Positions 11,396 to 22,171 of a stretch of 64,000 nucleotides of DNA are shown here, in pieces. The position numbers were made by a program, and so were the translations under genes. The stretch's first letter is position 1; each line of letters begins with the position of its first letter. Below the pieces are notes generated by a model that was not told where the DNA came from, ran no database searches, and saw only the letters and a list, made by a program, of their open reading frames with translations. Location of the stretch: positions 195,118-259,117 of the forward strand of contig MU128911.1 in the NCBI GenBank assembly GCA_014904985.1, read 5' to 3'. The stretch comes from Hydnum rufescens UP504 (taxonomy: Eukaryota; Basidiomycota; Agaricomycetes; Cantharellales; Hydnaceae).

Positions 11396-13877
11396 TGGTA
11401 ACTCCCAATGCAACAAGGCAAATATTATGTTTTCTTTTACGATGTTCCCGGTCGAAACATTGCGAGCGGCTCCTTGTGTGTGTCTATGATCTCATTACAG
11501 ACCCATCAAGGAAGGGACACCTGTCACGGCATGTCCAGTGTCTGTTGTGGAAGCAAAAGAAGATGTGCCACTAGCCCCAATAATTGTACTAACTCCCTGT
11601 TGCACCACTCTTCTATCTCACTTATCATGTACCACAACAGGTGGACTGGGAGGCAGATGACAAGGAAAACCCGTTCAATTGGAGTAAGCCCAGAAAGTGG
11701 AGGATTTCATTGACTGGTCAGATTCTCGACCTCTTTCTTTAATGTCTTCATATCTTCCTTGACCGCATAGGTTCCTCATTTACTGGCCTTACGGCGGCGA
11801 CTGGGGCTCTCGTTGCTGCAGGCAGTCAGTCCATGATTCGAGATCTGCACTGTACATCCGAGCAGGCCCAGGCCACACTGGCTCTTTTCGCACTGGGGTA
11901 TTTATACACTAGTCGTCCTTTATGGGGATATTTATTATCTTACGTGCAGTTTCGGTGTGGCTCCTCTGGCCCTTTCGGCTTACAGTGAAGAGTTTGGTCG
12001 AAAACCGATATATCTGGTCAGCTTCGCGATTTTCACCCTGTTTTTCATGCCAATTGCATTGTAAGCCCCCTGTTCAAAGCTTGCGCAGTCTTTTTGATCA
12101 GAATATTTGGTCTAGAGCAAAAAATGTACAGACGGTGATGATCAGTCGGTTCATTCAGGGGGCTGCAGGTACGATCGAGGGTATACGGATGCTTATATAT
12201 AGGCACCTCATGTCAAATACTATGAATCATAGGGAGTACAGGGGGTGCGATGGTCGCCGGAACCCTTGCTGACATCTGGGGTTTGGCCCCCTCGATTCAC
12301 CGTGTACGTGTTCGTCTGACTTACTCATAGACACCCAGTTACTGGTGAAAGAGGATTTCCCATGGCAATCTACACTTTCGCTGCATTTTTCGGCACAGGT
12401 AGTTCATTCTACCATAGGGAAACCTGCGTTATTTTGAAGCTGACGTTGCTTCCCGCCAGGAATGGGCCCTACGATTGCAGGTCAGAATACATTAGGATAT
12501 ACCATTTCATCCAGTTGTCTCCATAATTAACGAATTTTTAGGTTGGGTCGAATTGAAGCTCCACTGGAGATGGATCGAGTGGATTGCTATGTGTTTTGGT
12601 AGCGTGCTCGGTCTTTGGATGGCCCTCTACGGAGTTCAAGAGACACGAGGTCGGTTTTGACGCATACAGTCCGTGGTCTCTTGGCTTATATCTTGGCTCG
12701 TATACAGGCCATATTTTACTTGGGCGTCGGGCAGAAAAACTTCGGAAATCAACAGGAGATAATCGTTATCAGGTCGCTTACCGACCTAAAATGCGGGAGC
12801 TTATATGGATCTCTATTACTCGCCCAATTTGTGGGTGGCAACCTACCTTTCATCCTTGATCAATGTAAACATACTCATTGTCACAGATCTTTTGGTTACT
12901 GAGCCTGTCGTAGCAAGCATTAGCGTGAGTTCGATTTTATGTTCCCCCAATCCGGCCCTCTCTAAGCCTCCCCACTAGTTGTGGATAGGCTTTGGATGGG
13001 GTGTTCTTTATGGCTTAGTCGATTCTGTTGGCCTCGTTTTTGGCGCTCTGCATGGTTTCAATGTTGCACAGCAGGGCATGGTCTTTTTGACTGTAGCGTA
13101 CTTATGACACGGTCACGTCGGGGTGTTGATACGGGGTCTGACTTGCTCTTATATAGTATCGGCTCCATCATTGGCCTCATAGGAAACATCTACCAGGAAC
13201 GCCTATATGCGTACGTTCCGGAGTTCACGCGGTTCTAAAATGCCTTCTGATATCCCGGGCACAGGCGCGATGTTGGTCGTTTTGGCCCTGAAGCTAGACT
13301 ATATGCAGCCAGTGTTGCTGGGGTCGGTTTTGCAATAGGCAAGTAGCTCTCTAATGTCCACATCATGAAAGTATCTGGAAGTCTTTTTCCGGTTAGGGAG
13401 CTTGATATATGCTTGGACGTCATTTTCCTCGGTTCACTGGATTGCTCCCTGCATTGGGCTCACAGTCATATCTGCCAGCATATTCACCATTTATCTGGCC
13501 TCCTTCAGCTATCTAGCAGATTCATACTTGGTATACGCATCCAGTGCTTTGTCAGGCCAGGGTTTAGTCCGTGAGTCAATAAATTGGATCAATACCATGG
13601 TATGGATCTGATCAATTTACACAGGAAACCTACTGGCAACTGGTTTTCCACTCTTCACGCCTCAGGTACTATGATCGGCTCTATCTCCGCCGTCCAACTG
13701 ATTCAAATGCACTTCGCCGTGCAGATGTACACTAAGCTGAATTTTCGCTGGGCAAGTACGCTATTAGGCCTTGTCGCTGCCGGCCTTGCACCGATCCCGA
13801 TCGTCCTCTTCTTTTGGGGCCCACAAATCCGCGCCCGCTCAAAGTTCGCTCGCCGGCTTATCGGCGTAGAGAAGTAG
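11396..13877 (+). CDS. MFS transporter, DHA1 drug/polyamine type
   Basis: This is a 12-transmembrane major facilitator of the fungal drug:H+ antiporter 1 type, probably plasma-membrane; the substrate is unknown. The N-terminal tail carries the DHA1 signature VDWEADDKENPFNWSKPRKW. Helices follow: SFTGLTAATGALVAAGSQSM, then ALFALGFGVAPLALSAYSEE with the motif-A-like FGRKPIYLVS, ISRFIQGAAG, GTLADIW, GERGFPMAIYTFAAFFG, GMGPTIAGW and WRWIEWIAMCFG. The second half includes WIGFGWGVLYGLV, YASSALSGQGLVR and LLGLVAAGLAPIPIVLFFWG, then the basic tail KFARRLIGVEK. More than ten short introns are needed. The first exon is uncertain: the ATG at 11396 fits only if a GC-AG intron (11418-11500) is used. Coding from 11501 onward is well supported. 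Confidence 0.82.
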
Positions 13878-13928
13878 AACTAGATAGAACACTCATGTAC
13901 AAGCATGTCCCAGAACGAAAAGAGATGA

Positions 13929-15234
13929 TCATGAAGCCAACACTTCGCTAGGACCTGTTGAAGGCTGCGCATTCCGAGCGGCTGAAGTTTTGCTGCGTCC
14001 CCAACGCACATTTGCCCTGGTTCCGTCCACATCCACACCTGCTGCCCAAGCTTCGGCTGCCTTCTCTGCAGTTGGTCGATCTTTGAAATTAACGAATGCA
14101 CATCTGGAAGGATTGCATGAGTACGGTGAACATGATTGGATAAACGAGGCACGTGCCTATTTTTTTCAACGTGTACAATCGACTTTACTGAGGCTGGTTG
14201 TATTGAAGGAATAGAAGATAAAAGGGCAGTACGCAGGGACTGTTCCGTCGTAGTAGACGGGAGTGGGGTAACGAATAAGGAGGTCTACCCAAACAACAGG
14301 GAGATAAGATAAATCCACTTCAAGCGGAGACGTGAACACTAAACATACAATTGTTTGATCCTCAGGAGGAGCGAGGCCCTGCTGTGATGCAAACCCGCCG
14401 AGAATTTTTCGTGCTACGGGATCATTACGACCATAAAATCTATCGCGGATGTTCTGGTTAGAAAGATCATTGTCCGTGGGTTTCTCATGCCTAAGCTGAG
14501 GCATTAGTCGAGACTATAGCGAGAACCATGGGACGGACAAACCTATATGGACATTCTGCACCGCGCTTGCATTCGCCTTTGACAAAAAAGGAACAGACAT
14601 GGGGTCGGTTGCGCTTGTAGTAAGGATCCGTGCGCGCCAACTGCTTCAGCATCTCCTTTCCAGCGGAAGAAGACCGACCGGAATCTACGAGGGACCGATT
14701 CCCATCCATCTTGCCGCGATACATGGGTTAAATAAAGCCTGGACAAAGCTGACTGATGCACGTACCTTAGCTTCAATGTTCTGGGCGTAGTACTCCCGAT
14801 TGATGTCGCTACTCGGCGCCGCGATCTTGGTGGCCAGTGCAGTGTCACGAACTTGAGTAGGCAGATTATATTCGAGATCGAGGAGGCAAGTTTGACAGAC
14901 ATTCCTGCTCTTTGCGCAAGTCTGACAAACGACGGTGGACTTGAAACGCATTCCAGAGCCAGGATTCCAACGAAAAACAGTAAATGGTCTTGTGCATGTT
15001 CCGCATGAGCGACCATATTCTTGTTTTGACTGGACCGCAAATCAGGCAACGGCCCGTAGGGGATGAGATACAGTAATACGCACCATTCGGACGAAGGCAT
15101 TATCTCCCAGGCCTGGACGCAGGATCAATATTCAAATTGTGAAGTACAGGGAATGGCTACCTACAAGTTTCGCAAAGAATAGGGAAGTCGCCTTGCTCCC
15201 ATCCCGCCTTGTTGATATCCGACTTGATGGCCAT
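13929..15234 (-). CDS. SLT11: Pre-mRNA-splicing factor SLT11/ECM2 (RBM22 orthologue)
   Basis: This is a spliceosomal NineTeen-complex-associated factor that contacts U6 snRNA and the intron at the catalytic centre. The protein begins [20 protein letters not shown], followed by a CETC zinc site that continues as LGDNAFVRM. Next come the zinc ribbon [27 protein letters not shown], the lone CCCH finger [18 protein letters not shown], and the conserved linker [22 protein letters not shown]-terminal RRM follows: [18 protein letters not shown], then [19 protein letters not shown] and VRWGRSK. The frame into the last exon requires a GC-AG intron at 14104-14156 (donor AG|GCACGT). The stop is at 13929-13931. 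The gene is divergent from the MTC1-like gene, with 60 bp between start codons. Confidence 0.92.
14104..14156 (-). other. GC-AG intron in SLT11
   Basis: This 53-nt intron has the donor AATAG|GCACGT and the acceptor TTCCAG. Joining AG to A|TGT GCA TTC restores the universally conserved RRM sequence RCAFVNF. The nearby GT donor (GGCAC|GTGCCT) would shift the frame and meet a stop within a few codons. Confidence 0.8.
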
Positions 15235-15294
15235 ACTCGCTGAGCAAGAGTCACGGAGGTTGCCGAGGCTCGGCCAAATCAAGCGCTTAGCATT
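15235..15294. promoter_or_regulatory. Bidirectional intergenic region SLT11 / MTC1
   Basis: Only 60 bp separate the two divergent ATG codons, so the promoters or 5' leaders must overlap. I see no clear TATA box. Confidence 0.5.
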
Positions 15295-16675
15295 ATGGCA
15301 ACTGCACAGCAACAAGCTGAAGCGCTCCTCAACGATATCGACTCTTTGGGTACCACTCCTGCAGCGTCGCTGACCCCGACAAAGCCGGGCGCGCTTCAGG
15401 GCAATGCAATCGAGGCTATCGAGTTTCTGGATGAGATCACGAAGAGCTCCCCAAAGCCAAAGCTCGTGGCCCCCTCCCTAGCCAGACCCTCCTCGCGGAC
15501 AACCGAGCGTGTTTCTCTCAAAACGAAGATTCCTGAAGTCCCCGCTCCCCCTCCTCCAACTGCGGTGGAGCCTTCTGTTGCATCCCAGTCAACTCCATGG
15601 GGCTGGGGCTCTGTATGGTCCAGTGCATCAGCTGCCATACAACAGGCGAAGACTGTGGTTGATGAAGGAGTGAAGAACCTCCCCCAAGTTGCTCAATCTG
15701 ATCAACCCCGCCAATGGCGCGAGGGCTTGATCGATTATGTGAAGAGCGCACAATTGGACAAAATCGGTATATGCAGTGATTCATGTGTCTGCCACTCATA
15801 CACTCTAACAGTTTGGTATTCCAGGCCAGGATTTGAAGACCGTATCCCTTTCGACACTGACCGATATTCTGAATGTTGTGGCACCCCCTATTGCAGCACA
15901 TGAAGTCATTCAAGTGTGGCTCAGTCATGATTTGGAAGGCTACGACGGCGTGGAGACTCTTGTGTATCGTGCTCTTACAAGGGTGATTTTGTTTCAAATT
16001 TGAATAAACCATCCGAACTGATGGGGGCGTAGATATTGGAACAAGTCGAAGGCGGAGACCTCATCGTGAACAAAGGCAATGAGTCTCGCCCGAAAGATAC
16101 TGCAGCTCAAAAGGATAGGCGAGAACTGAACTCTGTTGAGGGATTTGAAACCGCAGTCAAATTGGCCAAGGTACAGCGCACTCCATCGTCATTCTGGGAT
16201 ATTTGCTTATCATGTACCCTCCAAGGCAAACGTGGACGACTTGATACGTCCAGCATCCGATGACGCCCCTTCCAAGGGGGCTTCAACAAGTACATCGTCC
16301 ATTCATAACCCTACAACCTATTCCACTGTGTACCTCCGTATTCAACCTTACACCTCCCCCTCCCCATTTACGTCTGGATCCCCAGGCGATGCATCCGCTC
16401 CTTCATCCCAACGACTCCAGTTCCTCCTCCATCTGCGAGATCCATCACATTCATTGGAATCATCCGTTGTAACTCAAGCCCTCCCTGCAGGTTGGATGCA
16501 GCTGTGGGATGATCACGAGTGGGTTGAAGATCAACTGGCGGAAGTGCTGCGGTTAGGGGTTGAGGTACTAGGGCAAGAGTATGTTGTTGCGAGAATGGGT
16601 TGGGCAACGGGAGGCAAGGATGAGGAGGATGACGAGACCTTTGAGAAGGTGGATGCACATGATAAACCAGTCTAG
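15295..16675 (+). CDS. MTC1: MTC1-like protein (maintenance of telomere capping protein 1)
   Basis: This cytosolic fungal family is linked genetically to telomere capping and vesicle traffic; its biochemistry is unknown. The N-terminus has MATAQQQAEALLNDIDSLGT and the family hallmark GNAIEAIEFLDEITKSSPKP, followed by a Pro-rich linker. The conserved segment STPWGWGSVWSSASAAIQQA and LPQVAQSDQPRQWREGLIDY come next, then QDLKTVSLSTLTDILNVVAPPI and IQVWLSHDLEGYDGVETLVYR. The C-terminal exon has VYLRIQPYTSP, FLLHLRDPSH, LPAGWMQLWDDHEWVEDQLA and YVVARMGWATG, with an acidic tail. Several short GT-AG introns are used. The family (DUF5427) is defined by this combination, so I am confident of the family though not of the role. 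Confidence 0.85.
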
Positions 16676-16744
16676 GGGTAATGCTCACGGGTAGGCTTTG
16701 GCGAGGAAGTTTCGAGTATAGTAAGATGTACCATTATGCACAGA

Positions 16745-17829
16745 TCAAATACCATCAACACCCATCTCTCCGAGAGCCTCAGCCCGACTTTCCCTCCAGA
16801 CGGCTGCACGCACGGCTCTGGCTCTGCCTAGTCCGTCCCTAATTTCCTCCAACCGACTGGTATATTCCCTCCCGTCGTCTGCAAGCTCCCGAAGGACGCC
16901 CAACGCCCATTCGAGACTCTCAAGCTGACTCTGCGGAGGCAGAACGGTTCTTGATTCTGTCCCAGTAAGAGGTATTGGCGATGGCGTGATGAACAATTTA
17001 TGTAAAGGAGGAATCTCGGTGTGTCGACCGCCTCGACCAGATTCCTCGTCATCCTCGTCATCTTCTGGATCATCCCCATCATCATCAGGTCGAGTGTGGT
17101 TGACCTCGCGTCGAGTGAGATCGCCCTCAAGAGCGCGCCATAGTCCGCCAAAAGCCTTCCGTAGCGCAGCCTCACCTGCGATAAGCTCCGTTGCAGTCCC
17201 CTCGAGCTCACTGAGATTGGTCGAGGTGAAGGATCGCTGAACCGCAGGATCGAGCACGAAAGAGGAGAGATCCCGGTGGACTGAGGCGGTGGGGGAATAG
17301 GACGCGGTGAGAGGGGGAGTCTGAGAACGAAGATGGGACAATGTCTGAGGAGAGCGAGAGCGGGATCGAGATGTGGGGAGGACTCGTCTGAGCCGTTTCC
17401 GAGCCCTGTCCTCGATCTGCCCCACCATAAAATGCATGCATAAGCAGACTCATAAAAGCTCACGAAGAGACGGTAAACTCACGTCCCATTCGTACTTCGC
17501 TGGTCCCCAAGCAACAATTTTGCCTCTCCTGATCCATCTAGACCCCTTAGACAATTTGTTTCCCCAATTACCCAGTCCCGCTCCAGAGGCGATCTGATCG
17601 TCGTCGTCTTCGTCGTCATAATTATCTTCATAGTCGCGATGCCGAGCTATCGGGTAGTACCATTCGTTGCGGTCATTAGAAGGGAGGAAGCTGGAAGACA
17701 AGAAGACAGCCTGAACATGATAAGACCGGAAACGACGACCCAGTTTGCGTACCTTGCTTCGTCTGCAAGTTGAGGATGAGCCTTGCGGCGGCTGACACTA
17801 TCTTTGGAAGGCGTGCTGTCGGAAGCCAT
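16745..17829 (-). CDS. RXT2: RXT2-like subunit of the Rpd3L histone deacetylase complex
   Basis: RXT2 is a structural subunit of the Rpd3L deacetylase complex in the nucleus. The first exon (MASDSTPSKDSVSRRKAHPQ) is spliced to SFLPSNDRNEWYYPIARHRD and an acidic Glu/Asp stretch. The RXT2 N-terminal core follows: LGNWGNKLSKGSRWIRRGKI, VAWGPAKYEWD and, after an intron, VGQIEDRARKRLRRVLP. The C-terminal exon is Ser/Arg/Pro-rich with an acidic patch (DDDGDDPEDDEDDEESGRG) and a final predicted helix (LESLEWALGVLRELADDG). The stop is at 16745-16747. The core motif NKL..GSRWIRRGKI...WGP is what leads me to the RXT2_N family; the rest is poorly conserved in all members. It lies tail-to-tail with MTC1 and 153 bp downstream of ULP1. 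Confidence 0.72.
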
Positions 17830-17982
17830 TTCCTCGTCGTTGTGGTGCACGTAGACGTGGTGGTGGTGCTGAGGAACGAAGAGCTCTCGGGGAGAATGGT
17901 GATGATGGCGGAGCACCAGGTTTGGAGTCGTCATTAGCTTGCTCGGCGGCAAACCCGAAATATGTGTTGCCATATAAGGTAT

Positions 17983-20277
17983 TTACTGCTTCCATCCTAT
18001 AAGACGCTTCTCTGAGATCTCCCACAACATCCTCCTCCGTATATACGGCATGTTCCTCTGATCAAAGGCGAATTCTTCGGCGTCTTCTCCACGGCTGATC
18101 GCCTCCATAAACTGACACACAAACACTCCGCAATCGTATGCATTTTCTTGTTGTGGTGTAGCCTAAATGTAAGGTCAAACATAGGGTTTGAACATATTCC
18201 TCAAGAGTATTCAAGGACACTCTACCTCGGAGAAATAGTCTTCCCAATCTTCAAACTCAAAATCTATTTTCTTCTTGTCGAGGCTCTCCCGTTGTAGATA
18301 CTCGCGGAGACGCTGGCGGCGGGCGATGATGATTAGGTGAAGACCGCAAGCATCGGTCAGCTCACCTGATACACGACTTCCCGTCGGGTCCCAAGACTGT
18401 CGTAGTATTCGATCCGTTTCCGACGCACATTGATACATGCGCATGTCCAGTGGGAATTCCCAAGGTTTATCGGGATGAGGATGACATCTTTGGAAAAGAT
18501 ATCAACCTAGAAGAAGACAGGCAAACAGCGTGAGTTCAATGGTTTGGAAGAGCGCAAGGCGGCTTCCACCTTTTTTGACCATTTATTCAGGCGCGCTTTT
18601 TCGTAGCCAGGGTTAACAAGTTTCTCATAAAAGAACGTGTTGAAATAATGCACGTCCAAGGGATCGCCTTGTTCGCGCCCTTGCCTTTTTTCCCGTTCAC
18701 ATGGATTGTCGACCTACCAACTCTATCAGACGATGATGAACCGTCATGGAGGCCGAAAGTTGCATCGCTATGGTCATGATTTTTCCACCGTGCGGCTCGT
18801 TCGGTGATCATTGCTCCATAAAAGTTGATAACTTCGTCGTTGAGCCATTGGGCTGGTCGAAGCCGTTGGATATCTTCTCCCTGGACTTGCTCACGCCCAC
18901 AGGTGGAAACAAGTCCACTACGAATATGCAACATTTTCGTGACTGCGGCATCGGCAGATGACGGTAATGCTGTAGGAAGCTGAGAAGGGAAAATTAGCCT
19001 GCCACTCTGATCTTCTTTGGGCGCAAGTGGCCTCACCTTGCGCTTTTTGGGGCGAATTCGCTCGTCGATCGCAGCGTCTAGGCTGAGATCCTGTAATCTG
19101 AGCTTCTCGAGAGCTGGGAGGGGAGGAGGAGGTCGGGGTCTGGACACAAGGGAGTTATGAAGGAGCAAAGACCCCGTGATCCTCAATCCTCTTACCCATT
19201 GAGTGAGTCCTTGGCACGTTGAAGAGCCTGCTCCAAAAAGAACCTTGCAGGGTCATATGGTGGACTTTCCTTGTCGGTCCCACCACTGGTCTGGAGCAAA
19301 CGAACGATTTAGATGAAAAGGGATCGTCAAGACGATAAAGTTGTGAGATACACTACCCGGCGTGGGGGTCTCCGTTGTGCGAACGCTGAAGGGAATGCGG
19401 TTGATGCTGAGAAAAAAAAATGAAGGTGGGTCATAGGGGAACCCAGTTGTCGCACTAACGTGATAATATTTCGGATGCTTCAAGCCGAGCAATCCGTTCA
19501 CGATACCCTAGGTAATCTAATGGAACACGTCAAGAGCCACGCGGAATGTAACGGTGGCGATTGCTCTACCGTATGCTTCAGGCAATGAATATCCTTTCTG
19601 TACATTTAGTTTGATTAATTCTTGTCTGAGACTTTCTTTGATGCTAGACTTGTACTTGAAAGTGAAAGATTTCAGGGGGCAAGAATCTTGTCACAGAGAA
19701 ATGCGACTCCTGACAATATCATGATGAATATGATGTCTTCTACGGCGATGTACACCGCCATTGGGTTGAATTTTTCGTGGTCCTATCCCCAGAGGAAGAG
19801 CATGGCCTACAAGTTTTGGGCGAGCAAGGGTAGAAGTGGTATTACGCGGTTCGAAAATGTCCGTATCTTGGGAGCCAAGAGGGGAAAATGACGAAGAAGA
19901 GCTTGGAGCAGAGGATACGCTAGTGGAAGCAGTATTTGTGCGGGGCAAATTGAACCCCGAGGAATGATTGTTTGAAGGTGTCGAAATTGATAAATTTACG
20001 TTCGACGAGGACGGTAGATTCGCACGTGTGGGTGATGGGGGAACATCTGGAAGAACAAATTAATTAGTACGGTGGCAGTAGGAAATGACGCTAAGCATAG
20101 CTGACTGGGGGTGGGAAGTTCATTGGACGGTTTGAACCATGAATACAACCATGGCGAGATGGGAGAGACCATTTTTGCTGAACTGGACGCGTCCGACGAT
20201 AATGCCTCTGTGGGTTCGGCAGATGCGCGTTTGGTGATCCTTGGTGATGACGGGGGAGACGCAGAGCGTTTCGCCAT
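17983..20277 (-). CDS. ULP1: Ulp1-type SUMO protease (C48 cysteine peptidase)
   Basis: The enzyme matures SUMO precursors and removes SUMO from conjugates, usually at the nuclear envelope. The long, disordered N-terminus begins MAKRSASPPSSPRITKRASA; short exons then encode LPEAYDYLGYRERIARLEAS and FFLEQALQRAKDSLNG. The protease domain starts near IQRLRPAQWLNDEVINFYGA, followed by FNTFFYEKLVNPGYEKARLN. The catalytic triad is visible: His in LGNSHWTCACINV, Asp in RIEYYDSLG, and Cys in QENAYDCGVFVCQF, with the oxyanion Gln in TPQQENAYDCG. The stop follows EKRLIGWKQ at 17983. The ATG at 20277 is chosen because it opens a long in-phase exon. The methionine at 19186 lies in an intron and is rejected. 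Confidence 0.9.
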
Positions 20278-21094
20278 GGCGGAAAGTAATCGCTGAAGGG
20301 GCAGCGGGAACTGCCATGGGCTGACCCGATAACGTGACATGCCAGTCAGAATCGGAGATCGTGAACCCAGTACGTCAGTGTCGTAGCTCTAGGCGGCCAT
20401 GGGGACTGTGACCGATTTGTTTTCAAGTCTGAAGTCACAATACGATGCTCAGAGGTCCGGTCATGTTGAACCGCCAAGTGCTCCCAATGTTGGTTTTTGC
20501 GGGCCACATCATGTCCCACAGACTGTCGTGACCAGGGTGGTGGAACATGGACTCCAGAGAAAATGAAGGGGGCAACTAATAAATTTGCAGAAAGGCTAAT
20601 CCTGACATGTGATGGAGGGGAAGGGGACCGTGATGAGACGAGGCAGCAGAATTGGATTGTTATACATGCACAGCACATGAGATGCAGGTGTGTTTTGTGG
20701 GCATCTCCGTTGGAAAAAGTGGTAGCCATTGTTCATGGTTTTTGATGATATTTGGAATACAGAATGATCCTCCCGGTAATTTGATCCGTCCCCCAACCCA
20801 GCGTGGAATAAGCTGCCCGGAAATTCGCCCACTTTCCTTCCCCCGGTGAATCTGTCGAGGTTCCATTCTGTGGTGTAGCTATCAGGGGTCCTGCAGACAC
20901 ATGGTACAATTGGGTGTGCAACTAGTGTACAATGTACAAATGTGGAGAGGCACGCAAATACGGGGTGATGTCAACCCAGGCGGGGGATGGCTGTGCTAGG
21001 AATGATCTAAGTGATACGGCAACAAGGCCGAGTGCAAGGCCGCGAGCGAGGCCGCGAGGTTATGGTGAGGCGACGATCTGGACGAGATGCGCAC
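20278..21094. other. Intergenic, no gene seen
   Basis: This stretch lies between the ULP1 start and the end of the Yippee gene. Open frames on both strands (for example 20497-20745 and 20596-20832) carry no family motif and no coherent splicing. A short GC-rich patch (GCAAGGCCGCGAGCGAGGCC) near 21034 is a local imperfect repeat. It probably contains the ULP1 promoter and the Yippee 3' end. Confidence 0.5.
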
Positions 21095-21608
21095 TTAGTC
21101 TTCCACATCGCAGATCAGCCCCCGCTCAAGAATGTACTTTCCCTCCTTGTATTTTTGTGCTTCGACATGTGCCTTGTCCTTGAAGGAAAAGAATTGAGTG
21201 GTGTGCGATAGAGAGGGGGGACACCAAAGAGCAACTCACATATTTCCAGCCAAGAGTGGTGCCGCACTTGACGCAGTAGATGTCACGCACTGTGTGGAGA
21301 CCCGTGGTCATTTGGCGATCAGCGGGTTCTCCTTGTTCGATATTGACGCTAGTGATAGGAAGAGGGGTTATAGGCGACTGAGAATGACAGTGGGCCAGAA
21401 ACACTTACACAACATCGAATAGATATGCTCGCCCATGCTGCCCAGTGAAAGCCTAGGCATGGAGGATTAGGAGACTACAGCGCCTGGCCGCCGTGGTGCG
21501 ATAACTCACACGAGAGAGCATACTACTCATTGTTGCAAGATGGGTGTGGCACTTTGAGCAGCCAAAGACACGAATATCAGAGAGAAACTTTTGATGTGTT
21601 TGGCCCAT
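21095..21608 (-). CDS. Yippee-like zinc-binding protein
   Basis: This is a small, very conserved eukaryotic protein with a beta-tent fold and one zinc site; roles near centrosomes and in CTLH E3 ligase complexes are reported for relatives. The spliced protein starts [20 protein letters not shown] with [20 protein letters not shown] and RAYLFDVV, followed by [20 protein letters not shown] and [16 protein letters not shown]. It ends [20 protein letters not shown] plus ED. Both CxxC pairs (CSKC and CVKC), which form the zinc site, are present. Three short introns are used. Length is near the usual 110-125 residues. A single family member is visible in the window. Confidence 0.92.
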
Positions 21609-21861
21609 GGCAAGATAGGGGGGATGAAGGATTACAAAATCAGCCAGATCGTGACGATCCGGATGTAAATCCGGTAACATCCGCGGAAGTAAATCCCCCC
21701 AATGGATTGATCGCTCCCATGGGGTTTTCGCGATTCCATTCGTCCCCACATCCAAGAGACATTATATAGACCTCGAGACCACCACCCTCTTCGTCTCTCC
21801 GCCCTCATCCCACCCTAGTCGCCGTTGTCCATTCCCCTTCCCCTCCTCCCAACGATTTACG

Positions 21862-22171
21862 ATGAGTAAGTTCGCGTCCCCAACCAATCTGGGGCGTGTC
21901 TGACGCTGTGTTCCCGCCCTTTCCAGCTCCCACCCTCGTCATGTCTCCGCTTTCCCCCTTGAACCCATCTGCCTCGGCCCATTCCTTCGTGCCTCGCGCC
22001 TCACCTCGCCCTCGTCACGTGTTTCCCTCCTCGCGCCCACTGCGTCCATTCGCTCTCGGTAATCATTCTCAATCTACGAAACCGACAAAGATTATCGAGG
22101 TACCCAAGGGTTTCCGCAACGGATTCTTCGTGATTGATATGACGAATGAGGAGCTCGCGCGCCGTGCATGA
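21862..22171 (+). CDS. Small hypothetical protein
   Basis: I do not recognise this gene. The ATG at 21862 is followed at once by a consensus donor (ATGA|GTAAGT) and an acceptor at about 21926. The joined product is MTPTLVMSPLSPLNPSASAH and on to the stop at 22169, about 80 residues. The middle is Ser/Pro/Arg-rich (RASPRPRHVFPSSRPLRPFA). The C-terminus looks folded and possibly conserved: TKIIEVPKGFRNGFFVIDMT then NEELARRA. The upstream 80 bp are strongly pyrimidine-rich, as is common at fungal promoters. The clean splice directly after the start supports a real gene, but no homologue comes to mind. Confidence 0.5.

Noticed and set aside
13880..14152. Separate small gene left of SLT11
   Set aside because: The conserved RRM end of SLT11 is encoded here in another frame of the same strand.
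16828..17463. 211-codon alternative minus-strand frame over RXT2
   Set aside because: Same strand, other frame, Ser/Pro-rich shadow; the RXT2 frame has the conserved core.
18587..19186. Methionine at 19186 as ULP1 start
   Set aside because: It lies inside an intron; splicing from QRAKDSLNG to PRPPPPLPALEKL is in phase and extends the gene to 20277.
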